Shown here piece by piece: positions 1-5,986 of a DNA stretch of 7,888 nt. The notes under the pieces are model-generated. The model did no database searches, was not told the DNA's origin, and was given only the letters and a program-made list of their open reading frames with translations. The translations under genes and the position numbers were made by a program. This DNA comes from Spirochaetaceae bacterium (GTDB taxonomy: Bacteria; Spirochaetota; Spirochaetia; Treponematales; Breznakiellaceae): contig JAITKD010000058.1 of the NCBI GenBank assembly GCA_031278575.1, forward strand, positions 1 through 7,888, given 5' to 3'. Numbering within the stretch: position 1 is the stretch's first letter; every line of letters begins with the position of its first letter.

Positions 1-14
1 GGGCGGTATTTTCA

Positions 15-47
15 GTGATTTTTGTAATAACGCTTGCAAAAAATCAC
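15..47. repeat. AT-rich imperfect palindrome over the first promoter
   Basis: The arms GTGATTTTTG (15-24) and CAAAAAATCAC (37-47) are reverse complements apart from one extra A in the right arm, with 12 nt between them. The right arm covers the -35 box of the promoter at 34-61. This could be an operator half-site pair or the end of an upstream gene's terminator. No T-run follows the right arm, so a terminator on the plus strand is unlikely. Function is inferred only from position. Confidence 0.4.
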
Positions 48-61
48 CTTTATGCTATAAT
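34..61 (+). promoter_or_regulatory. Sigma70-type promoter with extended -10 box
   Basis: A TTGCAA box (34-39) and a perfect TATAAT box (56-61) are 16 nt apart, and the -10 box is preceded by TGC (53-55), an extended -10 signature. Transcription would start near 68, giving a leader of about 130 nt before the cupin gene at 200. A weaker second possibility lies closer to the gene, TTGACC at 146-151 with a poor TATGTC at 170-175. This is consensus matching by eye; no start site has been mapped. Confidence 0.65.
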
Positions 62-97
62 AAGTTTTTCTGAAACTTCAATTTTAAGGAAAGGGCG

Positions 98-130
98 ATG
101 TTCGGTTTTTGGAACAGCCTCCTTAGATGA
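98..130 (+). CDS. Ten-codon mini-ORF in the cupin leader (possible leader peptide)
   Basis: An ATG at 98 follows an AAGGA Shine-Dalgarno sequence (86-90) at a 7-nt spacing, and the frame reads MFGFWNSLLR before a TGA at 128-130. It sits about 30 nt after the predicted start site of the promoter at 34-61 and 69 nt before the cupin gene. Its ribosome binding site is better than that of the cupin gene itself. It could be a translated leader peptide or a chance ORF. No run of regulatory codons and no strong attenuator hairpin is visible after it, so a classic attenuation role is not supported. Confidence 0.35.
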   Translation: MFGFWNSLLR

Positions 131-199
131 GGGAAAAACCGGGCTTTGACCGGGCTTGGAATAAACTTGTATGTCTTACCGTAAAAAGCAGAAGTGGGT

Positions 200-547
200 A
201 TGGAAATAAATCATAAAAATCAACAATGGGTATTTTACCAGGATATTACGGGCGAAGAAACCGCCCCGGGGGTGATTCGGAAAATTCTTGGGTTTTGCGA
301 CGCCATGATGTGCGTGGAAAATTCTTTTGAAGCGGGGGCGGCCGGCGCGCTACACAGCCATCCCCACACCCAGATTACCTATGTCGTTTCCGGCCGGTTC
401 CGTTTTACCATTGGGGACGAAGTCCGGGAAGTAGGCGCGGGGGATACCCTCTGCAAACAAAACGGGGTCATCCACGGCTGTCTATGCCTTGAAAAAGGCG
501 TCCTGGTGGATTTTTTTACCCCCATGCGGGAAGACTTTCTGGGATAG
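200..547 (+). CDS. Small cupin protein, KdgF-like
   Basis: This 115-residue single-domain cupin probably binds a metal in a small beta-barrel in the cytoplasm. Motif 1 is the histidine cluster HSHPHTQ (residues 52-58) followed by YVVSG (61-65). Motif 2 includes GDTL (81-84) and H92 in NGVIHG. The C-terminal pattern DFFTPMREDF matches the usual ending of the KdgF/pectin-degradation type, whose characterised members open unsaturated uronates from pectin or alginate. The usual glutamate after the HPH triplet is T57 here, with Q58 as a possible ligand. The substrate is therefore uncertain, and no uronate-pathway genes lie nearby. I chose ATG 200, with AGAAG at 190-194 as a weak ribosome binding site; GTG 194 in the same frame is an alternative adding two residues. 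It appears monocistronic and is separated from rpmH by an inverted-repeat element. Confidence 0.85.
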   Translation: MEINHKNQQWVFYQDITGEETAPGVIRKILGFCDAMMCVENSFEAGAAGALHSHPHTQITYVVSGRFRFTIGDEVREVGAGDTLCKQNGVIHGCLCLEKGVLVDFFTPMREDFLG

Positions 548-606
548 CGCCGAAAGGCATTGAAATTCGCATATTTACAAGGCTGAAAGCCTGAAAAACC
601 GCACGG

Positions 607-677
607 GCCTGTCCCAAAACCGTACTCCCGGCTATGCCGGGAACGGGAGCGCACCGTCAATTAGTTTTGGGACAGGC
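607..677. repeat. 71-bp nested inverted-repeat element (hairpin or small MITE-like unit)
   Basis: A perfect 14-bp inverted repeat, GCCTGTCCCAAAAC (607-620) and GTTTTGGGACAGGC (664-677), encloses 43 nt. These contain a second hairpin, CCCGGC-TAT-GCCGGG (627-641), and a competing CTCCCG/CGGGAG pair (625-630 with 644-649). The outer arms resemble the terminal repeats of some IS1182-like insertion sequences, from memory. No transposase and no clear target duplication is seen. It lies between the cupin stop and the rpmH promoter. It could end cupin transcription, although no T-run follows, or it could be a dispersed palindromic repeat. The 245-nt gap between the cupin gene and rpmH otherwise holds a small AGGCT-GAA-AGCCT hairpin (580-592) and the rpmH promoter. 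Confidence 0.7.
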
Positions 678-692
678 TCTATAAATAACATA

Positions 693-721
693 TTGACCTT
701 AATCCCCATTTCTTCTATACT
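693..721 (+). promoter_or_regulatory. rpmH operon promoter
   Basis: TTGACC (693-698) and TATACT (716-721) are separated by exactly 17 nt, close to the sigma70 consensus. Transcription would begin near 728 and leave a leader of about 65 nt before rpmH. This is the only strong promoter I see for the whole eight-gene block that follows. The leader contains a small GCCG/CGGC hairpin (763-776) and a palindrome over the ribosome binding site. Confidence 0.75.
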
Positions 722-777
722 CATTTTTATTAATTTGATCCCATGAACCTTTATATAGATGGGCCGCTAAAACGGCT

Positions 778-792
778 AAAGGAGATACTCCT
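778..792 (+). promoter_or_regulatory. rpmH ribosome binding site inside a palindrome
   Basis: The Shine-Dalgarno sequence AAAGGAG (778-784) is the left arm of a perfect 5-bp hairpin, AGGAG-ATA-CTCCT (780-792), whose right arm directly abuts the rpmH ATG at 793. If the hairpin forms, it hides the ribosome binding site. The stem is short, so it may be melted easily by ribosomes, or it may be a weak control point. Confidence 0.55.
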
Positions 793-948
793 ATGAAACG
801 AACTTATCAACCGAGTAAAGTAAAAAGGAACCGGAAATTGGGGTTCCGGGCCCGGATGAAAACCCGGGGAGGACGCTTGGTTTTAAAGCGCCGCCGGGCA
901 AAGGGCCGGATCAAGCTGAGCGTTTCCGATGAAAAAAAGCCCTATTAG
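793..948 (+). CDS. rpmH: 50S ribosomal protein L34
   Basis: This 51-residue, very basic protein is a structural component of the large ribosomal subunit, bound to 23S rRNA. The diagnostic start [15 protein letters not shown] and the core [12 protein letters not shown] followed by LKRRRAKGR are plain. The common length is 44-46 residues. The extra tail [12 protein letters not shown] resembles the spirochaete form of L34, from memory of the Treponema sequence. The ATG start is preceded by AAAGGAG. It is the first gene of the block and is followed after 3 nt by rnpA, the usual neighbour. Identification is firm. Confidence 0.97.
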   Translation: MKRTYQPSKVKRNRKLGFRARMKTRGGRLVLKRRRAKGRIKLSVSDEKKPY

Positions 949-951
949 GGT

Positions 952-1341
952 TTGCCCTTTCCCCTGACGTTGTCTTTTCAAGGGAAACAAAGTCCGTCTT
1001 TCCGGTTTTTACGGAGAGAACGGCTCAAGAGAAGGGATACCATACGGGAAATTTTTAAACGGGGAAAAACCGTTACTTGCTCCGGGGCAAAGTTGTTTTT
1101 CCTAGGGAACGGATTGCCCTATAACCGGATTGTTTTTACCTTTGCCCGCAAATATGGGAACGCGGTAAATCGGAACCGTGCCCGCCGGGTAGGGCGGGAA
1201 GCCTACCGGCATATACGGAACGAATTAACGGCCGGTTATGATTTAGTTTTATTGGTTTACCCCGGAAAAGACCGTTTTGCGCGGCGGATGGAGCAGGTGA
1301 GAATTTTATTTTCTAAAGCCGGGCTGTTTTATGGAAACTGA
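952..1341 (+). CDS. rnpA: Ribonuclease P protein component
   Basis: This is the protein subunit that joins the RNase P RNA to remove the 5' leader of pre-tRNAs. The family core begins at RFLRRERLKRRDTIREIFKRGK (residues 18-39), and the conserved RNR basic helix reads NRNRARRVGREAYR (73-86). It is followed by YDLVLLVYPG in the last strand. The reading frame is the same as that of rpmH and opens right after its TAG, so no start further upstream is possible. TTG 952 is the first candidate, giving 129 residues. TTG 970 is another, giving 123. Neither has a clear ribosome binding site, which suggests translational coupling to rpmH. About 17 residues precede the conserved region, a longer leader than in most relatives. 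The stop is 3 nt before yidD. Confidence 0.95.
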   Translation: MPFPLTLSFQGKQSPSFRFLRRERLKRRDTIREIFKRGKTVTCSGAKLFFLGNGLPYNRIVFTFARKYGNAVNRNRARRVGREAYRHIRNELTAGYDLVLLVYPGKDRFARRMEQVRILFSKAGLFYGN

Positions 1342-1344
1342 ATT

Positions 1345-1563
1345 ATGACATTTTTGCGGAAGCTGGTTCTTGTGTCGATCCGGTTCTATCAAAAGGTTAT
1401 TTCACCCCATTTTCCGGCCAGTTGCAGATATGTTCCTACCTGTTCCGCCTATGCGTATGAAGCGGTACAGAAACATGGTGTTTTTCGGGGTTTATTTTTA
1501 TCTTTTAAACGGATCCTGCGGTGTCATCCCTTCCACCCCGGCGGTTATGATCCGGTACCTTAA
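1345..1563 (+). CDS. yidD: Membrane protein insertion efficiency factor YidD
   Basis: YidD is a small protein of the inner face of the cytoplasmic membrane that assists YidC-dependent insertion. At 72 residues it has the usual compact size. Family marks are RFYQKVISP (residues 13-21), the cysteine pair region [15 protein letters not shown] (26-40) and the hallmark ending [14 protein letters not shown] (59-72). The N-terminal segment [14 protein letters not shown] fits an amphipathic membrane-binding helix. ATG 1345 is 3 nt after the rnpA stop and has only a weak GGA upstream, so coupling to rnpA is likely. The stop is followed by a long stem-loop and then yidC. Confidence 0.96.
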   Translation: MTFLRKLVLVSIRFYQKVISPHFPASCRYVPTCSAYAYEAVQKHGVFRGLFLSFKRILRCHPFHPGGYDPVP

Positions 1564-1568
1564 TTGTA

Positions 1569-1618
1569 TAACAGGAAAAGCCCGGACCGAGCGTCCGGGG
1601 CTTTGGTAATTCCTGTTA
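1569..1618 (+). promoter_or_regulatory. Long stem-loop between yidD and yidC
   Basis: The inner stem pairs AAAGCCC-GGAC (1577-1587) with GTCC-GGGCTTT (1593-1604), with one bulged G at 1597 and a CGAGC loop. An outer 8-bp stem pairs TAACAGGA (1569-1576) with TCCTGTTA (1611-1618). The right arm ends on the first A of the yidC Shine-Dalgarno AAGGAG (1618-1623). Only three Ts follow the inner stem, so a strong terminator is unlikely. It may set the ratio of upstream to downstream expression by partial termination, act as an RNA-processing or stabilising site, or limit access to the yidC ribosome binding site. Confidence 0.6.
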
Positions 1619-1627
1619 AGGAGTCGC

Positions 1628-3427
1628 ATGGAAAAGCGAACGTTATTAGCCGTTGTACTTTCAATCGTGGTTATATCTGTTTTTTATTTTATTCAAGGTA
1701 TCGCCATGCAGTCCAGAGCCTCGGAGCAGGGATCTGCCGTGGAGGAAGGGCGGACCCCTCCCCCAGCGGCGGTTGCCACGGTTTTGCAGACCGGGGATAC
1801 CCCGCCGCCCCTCCCGGAGGCATCCTCCGAAAGCGCCGCCCTGCCGGAGGAACCGGACGCGGCGCCCCCGGCCGAGCGGCGGATTACCGTGGAGACCCCC
1901 CTCGTTACGGTGGTGTTGACCAATGCCGGGGGGGATGTGGTTTCCTATAAACTAAAGGAACATAAGGACCAGGATGATTTTGTGGAGATGGTCCTGCCCG
2001 GGGCCGGGGAATCCCATGCCTTTACCATTGCCTTTGGCGGCCTCAATGCGGAACCGGTAACTTCCCTTTTTTATGTAAATACCCTTTCGGAATATTCGGT
2101 GGAATTTTACCGGGATTTCGCGATCTCCCTTAACGGGGAGGCGGGCCGTTTCCGCCTGACCAAACGGTACGATTTCCGGCCCGACGAGTATATGTTTGAG
2201 CTGACCGTTTCTTTGGACGGCGGCTATTCGGTGCCCTCCCTTAATTTTTCCGGCGCCGCCTATACCCTGGGATTTGGCCCCCAGATCGGCCCCAAATTCG
2301 AAAAATTGGACCAGCGCTACGATTACCGGCAGTATTACACCTTTACCAACGGTAAGCGGAAGCAGGAAAAGGTAACGGACAACGCCCCCACCCTGATCGA
2401 CTCCCGGGTATCCTGGGCGGCCATCGCGGGCAAATACTTTGCCTTTATCGCCATTCCCGACGCCACCCAATACCAGTTGGCCTTTTCCGCCAAACCCGAG
2501 CCGGGTTTTGCCAGCCCTTCCCGTTTTTACATGGTCCGTCCGCCCGTAAACGGTTCCCGGGCCGCCGACACCTACCGTTTCTACCTGGGGCCGAAAAACC
2601 AAAAGGCCCTGGGCATATACGATAACGGCGACAACAGCTTTAAACTCCGGGAGATGCAGTTTATCAAGGTCCTCAACACCAGCGGCATCCTCAGCCCGGT
2701 GGAGGCGGTTTTGAAGTGGCTGTTGATGTTTTTTTACCATATTGTGCCGAATTACGGGGTGGCGATTATCCTCCTCACCCTGCTGGTGAAGATCCTGATG
2801 TTTCCCCTTACCAAAAAGGGCTCGGAATCGACCCTGCGGATGCAGACCCTGGCCCCCAAGATCAAGGAAATTCAGGATAAATACAAGGATAATCCCGCCA
2901 AGATGAACAGTGAAATGGCGGCGCTGTACAAAAAAGAAGGGTACAACCCCCTGTCGGGGTGCCTCCCCCTGTTGCTGCAATTCCCCCTGTTTATCGCCAT
3001 GTACAACCTGTTTAACAACCATTTTGACCTTCGGGGGGCCCTGTTTATCCCCGACTGGATTCCGGATCTTTCCCTGCCTGAGACGGTGTGGAATTTTGCC
3101 CCCGTCCAGCTCCCCATCCTGGGGTGGAGCGACCTGCGGCTGCTCCCCTTTATCTATGTGGGTTCCCAGCTTCTCTATGGTAAAGTTACCCAGACCCCGG
3201 ATCAGAAGGGGAACGCCCAGATGAAAATGATGCTTTATGCTATGCCTATTATGTTTTTCTTTATCCTGTATAACGTTCCCTCCGGGCTGTTGTTGTACTG
3301 GATCATGTCCAATGTCTTAACCATGGTTCAGCAGTTGACGATCAATAAGTACCTTGCCCGGAAAAAAGTCCCGGTAGTTCCGGAACCGGAACCGGTTATC
3401 GCGCCCAGGAAGAAAAAGAAACGGTAG
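1628..3427 (+). CDS. yidC: Membrane protein insertase YidC
   Basis: YidC/Oxa1 inserts and folds inner-membrane proteins, alone or with the Sec translocon. The 599-residue protein is of the long Gram-negative type. A first membrane helix lies at about 6-27, a Pro/Glu-rich linker at about 43-83, and a large periplasmic beta domain at about 86-340. The conserved insertase core follows from about 360, including the helix NYGVAIILLTLLVKILMFPL (375-394), the cytoplasmic hairpin around 396-436, and PLSGCLPLLLQFPLFIAMY (441-459). The last helices are near 505-517, 534-547 and 551-571. The groove position that is Arg in E. coli and B. subtilis is Lys here (K388), which keeps the positive charge. The tail is basic (PRKKKKR), as is common for ribosome contact. 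ATG 1628 has AAGGAG at 1618-1623. Confidence 0.97.
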   Translation: MEKRTLLAVVLSIVVISVFYFIQGIAMQSRASEQGSAVEEGRTPPPAAVATVLQTGDTPPPLPEASSESAALPEEPDAAPPAERRITVETPLVTVVLTNAGGDVVSYKLKEHKDQDDFVEMVLPGAGESHAFTIAFGGLNAEPVTSLFYVNTLSEYSVEFYRDFAISLNGEAGRFRLTKRYDFRPDEYMFELTVSLDGGYSVPSLNFSGAAYTLGFGPQIGPKFEKLDQRYDYRQYYTFTNGKRKQEKVTDNAPTLIDSRVSWAAIAGKYFAFIAIPDATQYQLAFSAKPEPGFASPSRFYMVRPPVNGSRAADTYRFYLGPKNQKALGIYDNGDNSFKLREMQFIKVLNTSGILSPVEAVLKWLLMFFYHIVPNYGVAIILLTLLVKILMFPLTKKGSESTLRMQTLAPKIKEIQDKYKDNPAKMNSEMAALYKKEGYNPLSGCLPLLLQFPLFIAMYNLFNNHFDLRGALFIPDWIPDLSLPETVWNFAPVQLPILGWSDLRLLPFIYVGSQLLYGKVTQTPDQKGNAQMKMMLYAMPIMFFFILYNVPSGLLLYWIMSNVLTMVQQLTINKYLARKKVPVVPEPEPVIAPRKKKKR

Positions 3428-3434
3428 GCGAGCC

Positions 3435-3461
3435 GGTTCAAAACCCGGTTGGTTTTGAACC
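3435..3461 (+). promoter_or_regulatory. Perfect 10-bp stem-loop between yidC and jag
   Basis: GGTTCAAAAC (3435-3444) and GTTTTGAACC (3452-3461) pair without mismatch around a 7-nt loop, 7 nt after the yidC stop. No T-run follows, so it is a poor intrinsic terminator. Its position in the 69-nt gap before jag suggests an mRNA processing or stabilising hairpin, or a protein-binding palindrome. The spacer also holds the jag ribosome binding site GAGGAG (3485-3490). Confidence 0.6.
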
Positions 3462-3496
3462 TCAGACAGCATAAATTCTTTCGCGAGGAGCGGATT

Positions 3497-4213
3497 ATGG
3501 TATATGAATTTGAAGGCCGTACCGAAAAAGAAGCGATTGACCGGGCGGCGGAAGAGTTAGGTCTTAAAAAGGACGGTTTTGATGTGGAGATCCTCGAAAC
3601 CCAGCGTTCGGGGTTGTTTAAAAAGGGGTACGTGCGGATCCAGGTTCACACGGATCAGCCGGTTTCCCGGGAAGGCCCGCGGAAAAATGTGGAAATCCCC
3701 GCCGAGGAGGGGCAATACAGCCAGGCGGTATTTGGAGAACCGGACCCTAAAAACGATTTTGAGCAAAAGATGTTACAGTTTGTGGAAGGGATCATCCAAC
3801 GGATGGACTATGGGGGAAAGGTTTCGGTGCTGTTCCGGGAGGAACACAAGATAGGCATCAAGATCGATTCGGAATATTCCTCGATTTTAATCGGTAAAAA
3901 GGGGAAAAACCTGGACGCCCTTCAGCTTCTGGCCAATATCTACGCGGGCCGCCTGGGCCGGGAGGATATACGGGTTATCCTGGACAGTGAAAATTACCGG
4001 ATCCGCCGGGAAGAATCCCTGGTACGGCTGGCCTATACCGTGGCCGACCGGGTCCGGGAAAACCGGGGTTCCATATTGCTGGAGCCCATGAATCCCTTTG
4101 ACCGCCGGCTCATCCATACCACCCTGAACGATATCACCGATGTGGAAACCAAAAGCGAAGGGGAAGGCTTGTACAAACAGGTCCGGGTTTATTATCGGGG
4201 GAGTATGCGGTGA
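3497..4213 (+). CDS. jag: Jag/KhpB RNA-binding protein (Jag-N, KH and R3H domains)
   Basis: Jag (SpoIIIJ-associated, also KhpB or EloR) is a cytoplasmic RNA-binding protein encoded beside yidC; in Gram-positives it is linked to control of cell elongation and division. From ATG 3497 it has 238 residues. The Jag-N domain is VYEFEGRTEKEAIDRAAEEL (2-21) with FKKGYVRI near residue 42. A KH domain carries the GxxG loop in ILIGKKGKNLDALQ, and a C-terminal R3H domain carries the R-x3-H signature in NPFDRRLIH. ATG 3497 is chosen because GAGGAG lies 6 nt upstream and Jag-N starts right there. The frame extends back to TTG 3449, but that would run through the intercistronic hairpin. The stop overlaps the next start by 4 nt. 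Confidence 0.95.
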   Translation: MVYEFEGRTEKEAIDRAAEELGLKKDGFDVEILETQRSGLFKKGYVRIQVHTDQPVSREGPRKNVEIPAEEGQYSQAVFGEPDPKNDFEQKMLQFVEGIIQRMDYGGKVSVLFREEHKIGIKIDSEYSSILIGKKGKNLDALQLLANIYAGRLGREDIRVILDSENYRIRREESLVRLAYTVADRVRENRGSILLEPMNPFDRRLIHTTLNDITDVETKSEGEGLYKQVRVYYRGSMR

Positions 4214-5010
4214 TAAAAAAGAGCGCGATTCTGTTCTGTTTCCTGATAAGCGTCGTTATGCCGGGACTAACCCTGTCCTTGGATGAGTTAATCGGCGCGG
4301 ACCTGGCCGGGGAACTCCTGCGGGAGGGGATGATTATCAAACTCCAATTAAAAAATCCCCAACCGGCCCTGATCCCCCGGAATGTTTTGGCCGGACAGCT
4401 CGTCAACGATATCCTGGAGGAGCTGAATCCCAGTGTAGCGGCGGAAAGCCTCTACCTCTATAAAAAACCTTCCGGCTCGGCCGCCTGGAGTGACGCGGAA
4501 CGGAACGCCCTCTACAACAAAATCCTGTCTTTAAGCAGCCTGAAGGGATTACAATATTTTTCCTCCAGCCGGAACCAAATGTGGACCTTTTACGAGACCT
4601 CCATGGTGATCGACGGGCCGGAATCCAAAAATCCCCTGCCGGATCCCTTTTATAGCGTTCCGCCGAGGGAAATGTCCCTTTACGCCCGGCAAAAGGACGT
4701 AACCTTTGGGGATAATATCTATCAATACACCTACTATGCCCGGCAAGACAGTTTGGTTCTTACCCAGCAGAACCTGACCAACATGAGCTACAAACACATA
4801 ACCATGGTGGGGAAAAACAAGCTCAGTTCTCTGATAACGGCGATAGATACGGAATCCTATCTGGTGATCTATGCGGTGTCCATGGCCAAGGTCATTTCCC
4901 TGCCCTTTTTTAACCAGCGGATTGGCCGGGCCTTTTCCACGAGGCTGGAGGCCCTGCTGACCTGGTTTTCCGACCGGGCGGACCTGGTTTTTCAAGGGAC
5001 GGTTCCCTGA
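4210..5010 (+). CDS. Secreted or periplasmic protein of unknown function
   Basis: I do not recognise the function. The 266-residue product begins MIKKSAILFCFLISVVMPGL, a clear Sec signal peptide with a KK start, a hydrophobic core and a likely cut near residues 20-24. The early cysteine at 9 does not sit in a lipobox, so a lipoprotein is unlikely. The mature part is mixed alpha/beta in appearance, rich in Tyr and Ser, with no repeats, coiled coil or catalytic motif that I can name. It may belong to a spirochaete-restricted DUF family (DUF6675 comes to mind, unverified). GTG 4210 overlaps the jag TGA (GTGA) and has GGGGAG just upstream, so start and coupling are well supported. Position between the insertase genes and moxR suggests an envelope role. 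Confidence 0.85.
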   Translation: MIKKSAILFCFLISVVMPGLTLSLDELIGADLAGELLREGMIIKLQLKNPQPALIPRNVLAGQLVNDILEELNPSVAAESLYLYKKPSGSAAWSDAERNALYNKILSLSSLKGLQYFSSSRNQMWTFYETSMVIDGPESKNPLPDPFYSVPPREMSLYARQKDVTFGDNIYQYTYYARQDSLVLTQQNLTNMSYKHITMVGKNKLSSLITAIDTESYLVIYAVSMAKVISLPFFNQRIGRAFSTRLEALLTWFSDRADLVFQGTVP

Positions 5011-5038
5011 CCTCCCGTGCCCATGGTACAGTTATCCT

Positions 5039-5986
5039 ATGAATAGTAAACGTACGGCGGAGGCCCTTATCGACGGGGCGGCCCGGATCATCCGGGGTAA
5101 ACGGGAATTTCTGGAACTGTTTACCGCCGGCGTTCTTGCCGGGGGGCATATCCTTATTGAGGATAACCCCGGCCTGGGCAAAACCACCGTCGCCAAAACT
5201 TTTGCCAAACTCATCGCCGCCGATGACGGAAAGCCCCTCCTCTTTAAGCGGATCCAGTTTACCCCGGACCTGCTTCCCTATGATATTACCGGGGTGGATG
5301 TGTTTGATCCCGAAAGCCGGTCCTTCCGGTTTGTGCCCGGTCCGGTTTTAGCCAATATCGTCTTGGCCGACGAGATTAACCGGACCACCCCCAAGGTGCA
5401 GTCCGCGCTCCTGGAGGTGATGGCGGAACGGCAGGTTACCATCGGTTCCGCCACCCACCGTCCCCCGGAGCCGTTTTTTGTCATCGCCACCCAGAATCCC
5501 ATAGAAAGCGAGGGGACCTTTCCCCTGCCCGCGGCCCAGTTGGACCGGTTTATGATGCGCCTCTCCCTGGGTTACCCCGGCCGGGATGCGGAGCTTTCGA
5601 TCCTGGAGGACAACCCCGCCGAAGGGGATCTCCACCGCCTGGAACCCCGCCTAACCCTGCCGGAGTTCCTCGCCCTGGGGAAGGAGGCGGCGGGCATTTT
5701 TTGTCATGCCGCCCTGAAAGAGGCGATTGCCGATATTGTCCGGGATACCCGGACCCACCGGAGTTTTCTCCTGGGGGCGTCCCCCCGGGCGGGGCTTCAT
5801 TTTTTAAAGGCCGTCAAGTCCCTGGCCCTGATCCGGGGAAGGACCTATGTAACCGATGAGGATCTAGCCGCCCTGGCCGTACCGGTCCTGGCCCACCGGA
5901 TCAAATTACGGGATCCCCGGGCCCATGGGGATAAATTAATTCGGGAGTTATGCCTTGCGCGGATCAACGGCCTCAAAACCCTTTGA
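5039..5986 (+). CDS. MoxR-family AAA+ ATPase
   Basis: MoxR proteins are AAA+ ATPases thought to act as chaperones that mature or regulate partner proteins, often VWA-domain or DUF58 proteins encoded next door. The 315 residues match the family length. Walker A is EDNPGLGKTT (41-50), Walker B NIVLADE (106-112), sensor 1 the N153 of VIATQNP, arginine finger R170 in LPAAQLDRF, and sensor 2 R250 in GASPRAG. All catalytic residues are present; D42 in place of the first Gly of Walker A is common in this family. ATG 5039 has no good ribosome binding site and follows the previous gene by 28 nt. The C-terminal lid region (about 200-315) is complete. The end overlaps the DUF58 gene by 32 nt, which supports a joint function. 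Confidence 0.95.
   Translation: MNSKRTAEALIDGAARIIRGKREFLELFTAGVLAGGHILIEDNPGLGKTTVAKTFAKLIAADDGKPLLFKRIQFTPDLLPYDITGVDVFDPESRSFRFVPGPVLANIVLADEINRTTPKVQSALLEVMAERQVTIGSATHRPPEPFFVIATQNPIESEGTFPLPAAQLDRFMMRLSLGYPGRDAELSILEDNPAEGDLHRLEPRLTLPEFLALGKEAAGIFCHAALKEAIADIVRDTRTHRSFLLGASPRAGLHFLKAVKSLALIRGRTYVTDEDLAALAVPVLAHRIKLRDPRAHGDKLIRELCLARINGLKTL

Noticed and set aside
548..792. A replication origin upstream of rpmH
   Set aside because: dnaA often precedes rpmH in other phyla, but no dnaA gene, no cluster of TTATCCACA-like boxes and no AT-rich unwinding stretch beside such boxes is present here.
1577..1610. A strong intrinsic terminator after yidD
   Set aside because: Only three Ts follow the stem and then GGTAA, so efficient intrinsic termination is not supported; it is reported as an intercistronic stem-loop.
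1952..3022. A 356-codon open frame on the minus strand
   Set aside because: It lies wholly inside yidC on the opposite strand. Its translation is rich in Gly, Gln and His with no domain, as expected from antisense of biased codons, while yidC is certain.
3449..3496. An upstream TTG start for Jag adding 16 residues
   Set aside because: It lies inside the intercistronic hairpin and has no ribosome binding site, whereas ATG 3497 has GAGGAG at correct spacing and begins the Jag-N domain.
5079..5190. A defective Walker A in MoxR because the first Gly is Asp
   Set aside because: MoxR proteins often have D at this place, and the catalytic GKT residues, Walker B, sensors and arginine finger are all intact.
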